From Chlamydiota bacterium (GTDB taxonomy: Bacteria > Chlamydiota > Chlamydiia > Chlamydiales > JAAKFR01), in the NCBI GenBank assembly GCA_021772455.1, contig JAJFLY010000018.1, forward strand, positions 1 to 63,960: 63,960 nucleotides of DNA. The letters run 5' to 3'. The notes beneath the pieces are model-generated. The model worked only from the letters and a program-made list of their open reading frames with translations. It was not told the origin of the DNA and made no database searches. This document shows positions 17,301-25,251 of this stretch, in pieces. The position numbers were made by a program, and so were the translations under genes. The first letter of the stretch is position 1. Each line of letters begins with the position of its first letter.

Positions 17301-18051
17301 AAGCGCGCTCAAGACGGTCAAAACGCTCGGGATGTTCTCTAAAATACTTAGCAAGGTCTCCTCCGGGGAGAAGCTCTGTCACAAGGCACGACCGATCAGG
17401 AAAGAGGCTTAAGCCCCAAAACTGCATACAACGGGAGCTATTGATCCTGTGGAGCATGAGCGCTTCATGGGTAAACAGTCCCATCTTGTGAATCATGTCT
17501 CGAATATTTTTTGGATCAAACTTTAGAATCTTGATAGCGCACGCTTGGGTTTTATGGGTGGCCTTGTAGACATCGCCAAACCCACCTTTGCCCAAAAAGC
17601 CTCCTGCCTGCAAATCAGAGCTTTCCAAAACGGGTAATGTGATAAGAGAGAAGGTAAGATCTTGCAGTTGTTTTCTGTGATGAGAAGAAATATTAGCATC
17701 TTCCAGACTCCCTCTGCGCGCCATTACTAAAGGGGCAACAGCGACCATCCGATCTCCCTCTGAACCCCTATTTAAAGCTCCAGCAACCAATTCATGAATA
17801 ATCGTTACGGTTTCATCTCCTGAAGGGGTAAGGGTAACTCTTTTGGGTAGGTTGGCTAGGATAGAGTCATTGTCCGAAGTTTGATTTCCTCCAGATGTAG
17901 CGGTCACTGTCTCATCGCCAGTTAGGGCTGGAGCTTTTCCTACTGAAGGGGGAGCTTGGATGACATCCTCGCTGCTCAAATCGGGATCGGAGGCTCCTCC
18001 GACGGCAATGGTTATCGATTCTGAACTACCGCTTCTTACTAATGCTGCCAT
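14338..18051 (-). CDS. Protein kinase fused to ankyrin repeats and TPR array
   Basis: 1237 residues in three parts. Kinase domain (about 150-395): glycine loop GKGGFGDVYKA (155-164), Lys in CAIKIL (~174), Glu in THEALML (~196), catalytic loop HCDLKGVN (267-274), DLG (287-289) and APE (309-311). HRD is HCD, as in non-RD, TKL-like kinases, but the catalytic Asp, Lys and Asn are kept, so activity is likely. Then about ten ankyrin repeats (405-740, such as TPLHRASMMGSMGVVGVLL), eight 42-residue kinesin-light-chain-type TPRs and a partial ninth (745-1170, such as SLNNLGEAWAV...RRSLFGKEH), and one last ankyrin-like repeat. The N-terminus is disordered and holds two GDETVT motifs. Eukaryotic-like effector is inferred. 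The 217-bp repeats bracket it. Confidence 0.9.
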   Translation of the reverse strand: MAALVRSGSSESITIAVGGASDPDLSSEDVIQAPPSVGKAPALTGDETVTATSGGNQTSDNDSILANLPKRVTLTPSGDETVTIIHELVAGALNRGSEGDRMVAVAPLVMARRGSLEDANISSHHRKQLQDLTFSLITLPVLESSDLQAGGFLGKGGFGDVYKATHKTQACAIKILKFDPKNIRDMIHKMGLFTHEALMLHRINSSRCMQFWGLSLFPDRSCLVTELLPGGDLAKYFREHPERFDRLERALEMVEGVAYLHSNDIAHCDLKGVNVMIDSNGESKLIDLGGSYFEGSAYTRKECTPRYAAPEVLMGSQPNRESDVFSMGCILYEAFTGRRIGLRDNPMNPPATFDDTIPEDLQELLYSCWSPDPQDRQTSLYVLLAFQTILDRLQGLHPDALEHIETLTAEELVTPEGEKLLHVAIQLGLEQAAIALVVKGTNVNTSYQGLTPLHRASMMGSMGVVGVLLGKQADPNALDPDQNTPLHFACRQGHEGVASLLLDVGARETVNSHRKTPLFDACGYGREGVVALLLGHASYQANLDIESGDKTTPLCLAAARGFFGIVKMLVEAGANPNSKRDDGAIPYTCASAKGHGDIVEFLLEHGALTAVLAEENEEVLLRASQEGKADIVRLLLSKKEYGFDVNRVGSEGFTCTHLAAREGIAETLQVLLEHNPILNFPGKTSPLHYAARRGHADCVTLLLGQEGIEVGALDEYGDTPLQDAARGGHRECVEAILRDRRTIIPEAVEYFERILPIQVDKCGASSPLIAETYHYLGLCCQTLGNQEKGAEYFERASIILKGIYGEKGKQSDDKWKSSWIEPDKEEKIVGDYEEVLTAYKQMYGRKHVKIAETTDRLAEAWKAIGNVEIAIAFYEKSLDMRRSLFGKEHPDIATSLHNLGEACATNFRNQGDAWAAPREYRKEIVYYEQSLEMRRSLFGKEHSSIAMSLNNLGEAWAVIGEPYRAFAYHRESLKMRRSLFGKEHSSIAMSLNNLGEVWAVLRQPQKAIAHHEESLEMRQHLFGKNHPDIAASLHNLGNGWVALEEPQKAIAFYEQSLEMRRSLFGKTHPDIVMSLNNLGDAWDSLREYQKAITCHEEILEIKRLLFGKNHPDIAASLYKLGFLWVGLRKERKAIALFYQCLEMRRFLFEKEHPSIEECLNSLVILWSSLKNTKAHIYLQAWMFDKNDLLITRAIFESDEFNPEILALKNANGETLLDIAVANENAEAIALLTPYQAA
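14590..15440. repeat. 126-bp tandem repeats encoding TPR units of the kinase
   Basis: Successive units share long identical DNA words, for example the stretch beginning GATAGAAGAGTGTTCTTTTC at 15091 and again at 15217, exactly 126 bases apart. One unit near 15300-15350 carries an extra 8-15 codons. Nucleotide identity beyond protein need points to recent unit duplication. Confidence 0.8.
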
Positions 18052-18203
18052 CGGAGATCCCCGCCTATTTGATGGAGAGAAGTTTATAGCAGCAAAGGGT
18101 TATTATCCATAGCTTTTGCAGGGGCGCGAATAGGAAGATGTGCTGATGTGTCACGACAACATCTCCCAAGTTGAGCTAGGTCTAATTGAAAAAAATATTA
18201 ATT

Positions 18204-18420
18204 CTATTTTTTGGATTTTTTGGAGCGGTTCTCTTTTTTCATGAGCTCGTCGACCTTCTTTTGCTCCCACTCGTCACCCAAAAAACGATCTTTGATCGTA
18301 AAAGTATTGAAAGCTTGAAAGATGAGCACAATACCCCAGAAGATCGCAACCCAATAAAACCAGAGATCGCTTGGGCTTAAAATAAGATTAATCGCTAAAA
18401 GAAGCAAGTTCACAAGAATA
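18204..18420. repeat. 217-bp direct repeat, right copy (brackets kinase gene)
   Basis: Pairs with 13988-14204. It covers the C-terminal part of the 2TM gene and ends where the two copies' N-terminal coding sequences diverge, so this intact copy is probably the donor. Confidence 0.92.
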
Positions 18421-18503
18421 TAGGTGATCAGGCTGGAATAAAAATTACGCACTCTGCGCACACGGGCTTGAGCACGCTTGTACTCTTCATCTTCATTTGG
18501 CAT
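18204..18503 (-). CDS. 2TM-domain membrane protein
   Basis: 99 residues: a charged N-terminus (MPNEDEEYKRAQARVRRVRN), two membrane segments in a 2TM-domain arrangement (about 23-48 and 50-68) and a basic tail ending RSKKSKK. This is the complete parent of the shorter copy at 13988 and the tail fragment at 12327. It starts 13 bases after the mgtE stop with GGAGGAG upstream of the ATG, so it is the last gene of the minus-strand unit TPR protein - mgtE - 2TM. Function unknown. Confidence 0.65.
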   Translation of the reverse strand: MPNEDEEYKRAQARVRRVRNFYSSLITYILVNLLLLAINLILSPSDLWFYWVAIFWGIVLIFQAFNTFTIKDRFLGDEWEQKKVDELMKKENRSKKSKK

Positions 18504-18516
18504 ATCGATCTCCTCC

Positions 18517-19971
18517 TTACAGGAAAAATACGGTGTTTAAAACACCTGATATCACAAAGAACATTATCATCGACATAATATCGTTAAAAGCTGTGACAAT
18601 AGGCCCCGAAGCAAGGGCGGGATCGACACCCATGCGGGCAAAAAAGAAGGGGGACGAAACACCAAGCGTGGTCGCCGTCAACGAGGCACCAAAAACTCCG
18701 GCAGCAACTGTTACCCCAAGTTGAACTGGGTTTCCATGGAACTCTCCAATTTCATATCCACTTAAAAGATAAACGATTATACCGCACAGGCACCCGAAGA
18801 TTACTCCTGTCATGGTCCCAATAGAAAGTTCTTTTATCATAGCCTCGCCCTTCTTTCCTGAAGAAAGCACACCGATTGCCATGCTTCGAACAAGTACCGT
18901 GCTACATTGGATACCGACGTTACCAGACATTCCATTGATGAGAGGGACAAAGAAGACAATAAGGCCAAGCAGCTCTGCCTCGATCCCTTGAAAATAAGAC
19001 ATAATGGAAGCGCTAACGAGTCCTGCAAATAGAGTAACTAATAACCAGGGAGCTCTGGCAAAGAAACGCTTAAAGACATGGTCATATTCGCTGACATCTT
19101 CTGCAGTACCGGCCATTCTTGCGATGGTTTCATCGGCGATATCTTCAATCACCTCGACAACATCTTCATAGGTGATCACCCCAACGAGGTAATTTTCTTC
19201 GCTTAAAACGGGAAGCGCAGGAATTTTATACCGTTCAACAAGATCGACAACCTCTTCCCGTGATGTATCGGCATAAACAAAATGGTCGATTTGACGCATC
19301 ACTTGTTTGAGAGGCAAATGGGCTGGGTTGACAATCAAATTACGCGCAGGGACATACCCTTGTAGCTCCCCTTTATGATCGAGAACAAAAAAGCGGCGCG
19401 TCATGTCAATTCCAGGATTATCGCGAATAAACGAGGCAGCTTCAGCAACTGTTGTTTCCATCGGAAAGGCAAAAAATTCGTTGGTCATCAATCCACCGGC
19501 ACTATTGCGACTGTGTTTTTGCAATTCACGAATTTGCATCGCCTTCTTCGATTCAATCAAATCGAGAACACGTCGACAGCGACGATCTGAAAGATCATCC
19601 AAGACCCAAATAGCATCGTCTGAGGGCATCTTATCGATCACTTCTCTGATCTCTTCATCTGTTTGGGAGCGGAACACAGCCGACCGGGAGGGGCCGTCTG
19701 TATTAATCAAAAATGAGACTTTGGCTTTGACATCAGGTAAATTTTCAAAGAGGACAAAACGGGCTTCGGGTGGTAAGCGAGGCGCTGCGTATGCGAGATC
19801 GATGGGGTTGTACTCGCTTGCAATTTCTGCGACATCGTGCAGATGAATATTGAAGGTCGTTTTATGGAAAGCCTCCTCTAAGCGCTCACTCAATTCATCG
19901 TCGAGATGACTCGTCCTTGAGTCCATCAAATTTCCAGACGTCACATGCTCTTCGGGCTCTCTGTCAATCAT
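18517..19971 (-). CDS. mgtE: Magnesium transporter MgtE
   Basis: Mg2+ channel/transporter of the inner membrane. Of 484 residues the first ~300 are cytosolic: the MgtE N domain (DVAEIASEYNPIDLAYAAPRLPPEARFVLFENL ... DDLSDRRCRRVLDLI) and two CBS domains (about 165-290, ending VLSEENYLVGVITYEDVVEVI). Five membrane segments follow from ~310, with the family motifs FVPLINGMSGNVGIQCSTVLVRSMAIG and the DPALASGPIVTAFNDIMSMIMFF end that lines the pore. Cytosolic Mg2+ binding to the N and CBS domains closes the channel in known members. Its ATG overlaps the stop of the preceding TPR gene by 8 bases (AATGATTGA), implying coupled translation. Confidence 0.95.
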   Translation of the reverse strand: MIDREPEEHVTSGNLMDSRTSHLDDELSERLEEAFHKTTFNIHLHDVAEIASEYNPIDLAYAAPRLPPEARFVLFENLPDVKAKVSFLINTDGPSRSAVFRSQTDEEIREVIDKMPSDDAIWVLDDLSDRRCRRVLDLIESKKAMQIRELQKHSRNSAGGLMTNEFFAFPMETTVAEAASFIRDNPGIDMTRRFFVLDHKGELQGYVPARNLIVNPAHLPLKQVMRQIDHFVYADTSREEVVDLVERYKIPALPVLSEENYLVGVITYEDVVEVIEDIADETIARMAGTAEDVSEYDHVFKRFFARAPWLLVTLFAGLVSASIMSYFQGIEAELLGLIVFFVPLINGMSGNVGIQCSTVLVRSMAIGVLSSGKKGEAMIKELSIGTMTGVIFGCLCGIIVYLLSGYEIGEFHGNPVQLGVTVAAGVFGASLTATTLGVSSPFFFARMGVDPALASGPIVTAFNDIMSMIMFFVISGVLNTVFFL

Positions 19972-21913
19972 TGGCTATAAACTCTTTAAAAAGATCAGTC
20001 TCGCGTACATTTGTCAACCACTCATCATAGGCAAGATCCTCTTTGGGAGGAAGAGCCTCCTCACCCTCAGATCGCTTAAGAAAGAGCATCGAGGCTTCGA
20101 CAAGCCCAGCCAATGAATATAAACAGGCAAGGTGATAGTTTGCATCACAATTGCCCACCTCAGCTGCATGTAATAGTCGTTTTTCAGCTTTTCTTCTTAG
20201 CTCCTCTCCCTTTTCAGGGTTAAGAGAGTCGTAGATAAGCTCAGAAAGATTCAAAAGTGCGTAACCTAAATCGCCCCATAGGGTTGCGTCATCGCTATCG
20301 GCGTCCGCAAGCGGCTCAAAAATCTCGATTGCTCGTGAGAGGCTATCAACGCTCCCTTCCAATTCTCCCAGATGGGAGAGGGCAAGGGCAAGATGATAAC
20401 AAACATGTGGTTCTTCGGGATTCGACTCATAGACCTCAGATAGGAATTCAATAGCTTTCTCATAGTCCTCTTCATTGCCAGAGAGATCTCCTAAATGATC
20501 ATGAGCACACCCTAAGTTATAGAGCGTTTCAGCCTCTTCCTGCAGAGCGTACGCTTGTTTAAAACGTAATATTGCCTCTTCTATAAGCGCTTGGCTAACA
20601 TCCAAATCCCATTCAAGTTGTCTTTGCTGGAGTAGACAGACACCCCACTCATTAAGATGGATCGGTGAATAGGGACGCAGTCCGCAAACTCTCGCAATCG
20701 CATCCACACCTCTTTGCGTTAGAGCTGGATCATCCTCACACATCCCCCAACTTAAATAAGTCTGAAACAATCCGTGCCAGCTGCGTACAGAAGTTGGATC
20801 GGCCTCAATCCCCTCTTCAAAATAAGTAGCCGCTTTTGCAAAGCGCTGCGTATTGGAAAAATACATCCCCTCAGCAAACTCGCTAAGCGCAGCTCCATTC
20901 AATAACTCAGGATGGTCCTCTGCAATTTCCAAGGCTGCCATAATACGCTCTTTTCCTTCGCCCAACAACTTTAAATCTTCTAAATAGAGCCCCAGAATAA
21001 CGAGCCCCTTACCCAAAAGGGCGGAAACTCTCAAAGGATCACCCTCTTTCACTTTTGAAGAAGTTAGTTTGTCCAGCCCCACTTCGATCGCCTTAAGGTC
21101 CCGCCGTAGCCATCCCACATACAAATAGAGATCCCCCCATTCCAGCCATAAATCGGCTTGAGAAGGGAGAGTAAGAATCGCCTCGCGAAATGCCGTATCA
21201 GCCTCTTCAAAGTCATTTTGCAAGTGAGTCAGAGTAAAACGTTGCTTACAAACCATCGCATAGGTCATCCAAGCCCGGCCATGTACCTGCGTCACTTCAC
21301 CGTCAGGATCGTAAGTATCGGCAATGACTCCCTTTAGAATGGAAAGGGCCCCTTCTAAAAAAGAAGGATCTCCAACATGCATACCACAAATCATATGGGC
21401 GATTGCCAAATCGATTCGAAAAAGAGGCGAGTCGCATCCCAATGAGACAGCTGTTATAAATTTATCAAGACCTTGCTTGAGATCAGCATGCTCTACTGAT
21501 TGAACGCCCAGCAAAAGCCAAGCTTGAGCCCAATCCCAAAACAGCCCCCCATTTTGCTCTTTGCAAATCCGAGCTGCTTGCGCATACTGCTCAAGCGCCT
21601 TTTCAACGAAATTGAAATCGTGGACAAGACGGCTAAGGTGGACGAGAATATTTCCCCAAAGATGGCGCCATTCGATCGTTTCCTCGAAGATTTCAGGATT
21701 GATCTCCTCAGCGTGCATAAGCTTATTGATTGCCAGAAGAAGGGGGTGCCCCTTTTGCTGTTTGATGCCATAGTGAAATAAAACCGAGGCTGAATGACAT
21801 AAGAGCTCAGCAGACTCATCAAGGCCCTCTTCATTCGAGAGGAGTTGCTCTGCGAGTTCCACAATTTCCTGATCAGAAAGGTCCTGACTCGCAAGGAGTT
21901 TTTTTTCTATCAT
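19964..21913 (-). CDS. TPR-repeat protein
   Basis: About 649 residues from the ATG at 21913 (MIEKKLLASQDLSDQEIVEL); the frame extends back to 21979, but those 22 codons lie close to the next gene's end and look non-native. Throughout are helical tetratricopeptide-like repeats (RFAKAATYFEEGIEADPTSVRSW, EAETLYNLGCAHDHLGDLSG, EPHVCYHLALALSHLGELEG, ATLWGDLGYALLNLSELI), rich in acidic residues, with no signal peptide. Similar long TPR proteins are common in chlamydiae and act as scaffolds; no partner can be named. It overlaps mgtE by 8 bases and follows the membrane coiled-coil gene by 40 bases. Confidence 0.75.
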   Translation of the reverse strand: MIEKKLLASQDLSDQEIVELAEQLLSNEEGLDESAELLCHSASVLFHYGIKQQKGHPLLLAINKLMHAEEINPEIFEETIEWRHLWGNILVHLSRLVHDFNFVEKALEQYAQAARICKEQNGGLFWDWAQAWLLLGVQSVEHADLKQGLDKFITAVSLGCDSPLFRIDLAIAHMICGMHVGDPSFLEGALSILKGVIADTYDPDGEVTQVHGRAWMTYAMVCKQRFTLTHLQNDFEEADTAFREAILTLPSQADLWLEWGDLYLYVGWLRRDLKAIEVGLDKLTSSKVKEGDPLRVSALLGKGLVILGLYLEDLKLLGEGKERIMAALEIAEDHPELLNGAALSEFAEGMYFSNTQRFAKAATYFEEGIEADPTSVRSWHGLFQTYLSWGMCEDDPALTQRGVDAIARVCGLRPYSPIHLNEWGVCLLQQRQLEWDLDVSQALIEEAILRFKQAYALQEEAETLYNLGCAHDHLGDLSGNEEDYEKAIEFLSEVYESNPEEPHVCYHLALALSHLGELEGSVDSLSRAIEIFEPLADADSDDATLWGDLGYALLNLSELIYDSLNPEKGEELRRKAEKRLLHAAEVGNCDANYHLACLYSLAGLVEASMLFLKRSEGEEALPPKEDLAYDEWLTNVRETDLFKEFIAND

Positions 21914-21953
21914 AGGAGTTGATTTTACTCCTAAAAACCCTTTTAGACAAGTC

Positions 21954-24900
21954 CTATTGGGGAGCTTTACCCTTTCCAATCGGACCTTGGGACGGAAGAG
22001 TTGGTTTCAATTTCTGTTCAAGTTCAAAAAGAATAAGGAGCGTTTTCTGTTGGATATCAGGGATTTCTTCGTTTTTAAATGCTCTTGTAAGATATACCTG
22101 CCACGTGTCATATAGCGTATTTATATCTCCCCTATTCTCAAGAAGAGCCAAGGCTATTTCTTCCTTTCCTTGGTGGAGCATATTCAAACACTTTCGAAGT
22201 TTCTCTCGAACAGTTTCATCGGGGTGCTCACTGATGTCCTCGATAAGATCTTGACGCACTTCTTCAATTTTCAAACGGGTATTACAGAGCTTTTTCTCTA
22301 AATCTAAAAGTTCTCTCTTCAAATGAGTCCGTTCTGTTTCAGAACCCTCATTCTTTATAGCTTGAAGTAAGTAGCCTCTCTCCTGCATTAAATTTTGCCT
22401 CTCTTCCCATTTGGGATCCAAGGCAATTAACCCTTTTTCCCATCTAAGTAGAATCTCTTTTTGTCTCTCTTTAAGTTTGGCCTCAGCTAATTCTTGCTTC
22501 CCCTCTTCGATGAATCCATTTAGCTGCTCAATAGCTTCCACACACGGGGCATATTTGTTTGCTAATTCCAGCCTAGACTCCATTCGGTCAACCTCTTGGA
22601 TTCTCTGATTCAACTCTAAAAATTTGAGCTGAAAATTCTGAGCTTGTTCACGTAACCCCTCAGCTGCAACAGGGAACTGTTCACTAAGCTGCAAAAGGCG
22701 CTGACACTCTCTTTCTGCATCCTGATACTCACGCAATAATTGCTCCCTATCAATACCAGTGAGTTCTATTTTGATCGATGCTGCTTGCTTCTGGTTTCTC
22801 TCATAACGACGCATCTGCTCTCTGAGATGAACACGATCCTGTTTAAGCCCATCAAGCTTAGCTTCGAGACCTTCCCGCTTTCGAGTTGCGCTTCCCCACT
22901 CTTTACCCAAATCATCGGCATATGTTCTTTGGAGCTTATTACGATCTCCTGGCTCAGGATGGAGAGAGTGTTTTAGCTCTTTGATCTCATCATCATACTG
23001 ACGATCTCCCGCAGATTGTCGCGTGCGAAGATCGAGGTAAAGACTCTCTACTGCAGGCCTTGCCTCTTCGCTCCCTTTTTGAGCGATCTCCTTGCGCGTA
23101 TCTGCGAAAACAGCCTGATCACCCTCGATAAGCGCCCGAACCCATGTACGCGTCACTCCATCTAGACCATATTTCCTCTGTACACTCTTTAACTCTAGAA
23201 GTTCAGGACGTGACCCTGGAATATGTGTCATCAAAGGGCGGTCGCGCAGCAACATCTGGAGCTTTGCCTCCTGCTTCTTGTGATCGAGCTTACGAAGCCT
23301 ATTTTCAAAAAGGTATGAACCAAATTTTACAAGCGGAGCCGACAATAGTGCCGCGTAAAAGACCCATGAACCAACTCCAAAAATGCCCATGAAAACGAGC
23401 GTGGAGACACCCGCGCCATACTCAATAACACGAAATAGTGTGTAGGAATTGAGCATATTGCGATCGACTTTCTGCAAAATATCATTGAGAATAAGCTCTT
23501 CAATTTTTCTCGATTTCCTGAAACTCATCTCCTGTGGGATATGTATAGCTTCGAATGGATGTGCGCGAGGCTTGCGAGGCTTAAAGCTCCAAAGCCATTT
23601 GCCCCAGGATACATTTCGGGTAGCTCCACCCATTACAGCTTTGAAGGGTCTCCATACTTCCTTCTCAAAAGCATCGATATCATCACCCGGCGTGAGCGCA
23701 TCCACCCCTTCCTTTACATTTTCGAATGCAGTACGCATAGCTAATTGATACTCATAAATCTCACTTACCGGATCAACAACCCACTGAACCTGCTTCTCTG
23801 CCCACTTTTTCAGCTTTTCAGCTTGAAGCACGATGTTGGGCATTTCGCTAATTGGACGCTGTGCTAATTCAGGATTCCAGTCGATCCATTGGCGTAACTG
23901 TTGAAGAGCTTCAATAGCTTGAGGTGAGACCCCCGGCACCTCGCAAGCTTGGAGCTCTGCAAATTCTGGATTTAGCTCGATCCAACGCCTGATTTTTCCA
24001 CCTTGAGGCCAGCTCCTCGTGACGTTGCCCATTGGAGACTCTGCCAATTCAGGATTGCGCTCCATCCATGCACGTAATTGTTGAAGCGTTTCAGCTCCAA
24101 AGATCATTTTGTCTTTCACAGCACACTGCCGCTTATACTCTTCGATACGGCGTGTCGAGTGGGTAGCAATACGCGATTCAATCTTCTGTTTTAACTGACC
24201 GGTGTAGTTGATTATGAAATCCAGATGCAGTGCAATCTTGTAAACTCTTAGCACCTCATTTTCAGAATCACATTCACCAATCGCTTGTTCTAGCCCCGAT
24301 TTGAGTTGCTGGTATAACCCCCACTCCTCACCGAATTCATCAGGGAAGAGATCTTGACACGTATTATACACCGCATTGAGCTCATCATCGTGCTGATTAA
24401 AAAGGGAATGTTTATTAATCACCTGTTTAATCATAGATTGGTCGGATTGTGGGGTCATATTGCCCAGAAGGGGTGGTTTGCCATGAATACCCAGAGCCCC
24501 CTTACGGGCATCGACCATTATCTTCTGATAGCTTTCCGTTTCATCTCGACGTAAATGTTTTTTAGCTTCGATCACCTCGGCTTGAATTTGTCTCCAATCT
24601 GAAGCTGCATCGCGACCTCCAGAAAGTTTTGATATAGCAAGACTCTTAACCCGATCGGTAACTTCTAGGTCCAAAGCATGTAATCTACTGGAATTTGACC
24701 GGGCGCCAACCAACTTTTCGATATCTATAGCAGATTTAGGATTGCGTTTCTGTAAAAGTTCACGTAGCCCTCCCTTATCCGATTTCATGCGCGGATCATA
24801 AGCTCTGGTATCGTGCTCCCCGAATGGATGCAAAACTTGAATCGTATGCCGCTTTAGCATATCGCGATATAGTAAATTAGCATCGAAAAGGAGCTTTTTC

Positions 24901-25187
24901 TTTTCGATTTTCCCCTTAACTTTACCTTCCAGTGAAGCAAGAATCAAACCGGTTGGAAGCCCAATACCGACCGCAAACCAAAAGGAATAATAGTGAATGC
25001 TGAGAACAATCCCAACAGGAAGTGCAAGGCTTGCAACCATGATCACCTTTTCAACCATTTCAAGATGCTCTAAATAAGCCCTATCAGTGGTTTCAAATTT
25101 TTTAATAGCGATCTCAACCCTTTGTATCTCGATTTGCGTATCAAAGGACTGATTGCGAAAAGGATGTTGTGGTAATGATGGTGCCAT
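21954..25187 (-). CDS. Large membrane-anchored coiled-coil protein
   Basis: 1077 residues, no known family. Two hydrophobic hairpins are visible: one near residues 45-85 (MVASLALPVGIVLSIHYYSF, FAVGIGLPTGLILASLEG) and one near 600-640 (VFMGIFGVGSWVFYAALLSA). Between them, about residues 365-475, are four repeats with the pattern L(R/K)xWxExNPELAExP. After the second hairpin comes a long Arg/Glu/Gln coiled coil (about 700-1020). Paired closely spaced membrane segments plus coiled coil again resemble Inc-type or structural effector proteins. It is the first gene of the minus-strand unit leading to the TPR gene and mgtE. Start ATG with GGAGGAG just upstream. Confidence 0.65.
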   Translation of the reverse strand: MAPSLPQHPFRNQSFDTQIEIQRVEIAIKKFETTDRAYLEHLEMVEKVIMVASLALPVGIVLSIHYYSFWFAVGIGLPTGLILASLEGKVKGKIEKKKLLFDANLLYRDMLKRHTIQVLHPFGEHDTRAYDPRMKSDKGGLRELLQKRNPKSAIDIEKLVGARSNSSRLHALDLEVTDRVKSLAISKLSGGRDAASDWRQIQAEVIEAKKHLRRDETESYQKIMVDARKGALGIHGKPPLLGNMTPQSDQSMIKQVINKHSLFNQHDDELNAVYNTCQDLFPDEFGEEWGLYQQLKSGLEQAIGECDSENEVLRVYKIALHLDFIINYTGQLKQKIESRIATHSTRRIEEYKRQCAVKDKMIFGAETLQQLRAWMERNPELAESPMGNVTRSWPQGGKIRRWIELNPEFAELQACEVPGVSPQAIEALQQLRQWIDWNPELAQRPISEMPNIVLQAEKLKKWAEKQVQWVVDPVSEIYEYQLAMRTAFENVKEGVDALTPGDDIDAFEKEVWRPFKAVMGGATRNVSWGKWLWSFKPRKPRAHPFEAIHIPQEMSFRKSRKIEELILNDILQKVDRNMLNSYTLFRVIEYGAGVSTLVFMGIFGVGSWVFYAALLSAPLVKFGSYLFENRLRKLDHKKQEAKLQMLLRDRPLMTHIPGSRPELLELKSVQRKYGLDGVTRTWVRALIEGDQAVFADTRKEIAQKGSEEARPAVESLYLDLRTRQSAGDRQYDDEIKELKHSLHPEPGDRNKLQRTYADDLGKEWGSATRKREGLEAKLDGLKQDRVHLREQMRRYERNQKQAASIKIELTGIDREQLLREYQDAERECQRLLQLSEQFPVAAEGLREQAQNFQLKFLELNQRIQEVDRMESRLELANKYAPCVEAIEQLNGFIEEGKQELAEAKLKERQKEILLRWEKGLIALDPKWEERQNLMQERGYLLQAIKNEGSETERTHLKRELLDLEKKLCNTRLKIEEVRQDLIEDISEHPDETVREKLRKCLNMLHQGKEEIALALLENRGDINTLYDTWQVYLTRAFKNEEIPDIQQKTLLILFELEQKLKPTLPSQGPIGKGKAPQ
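23790..24085. repeat. Four degenerate repeats encoding W-x-NPELAE modules
   Basis: On the minus strand four units about 28-37 codons apart encode LRAWMERNPELAE, IRRWIELNPEFAE, LRQWIDWNPELAQ and the more diverged LKKWAEKQVQWVV. They are interrupted by short spacers of different length. Confidence 0.7.
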
Positions 25188-25251
25188 ACTCCTCCGTTCG
25201 GTTAGAATTATAACACAAAATTGGAAATACTAGTAATTAAACAATTAACTA

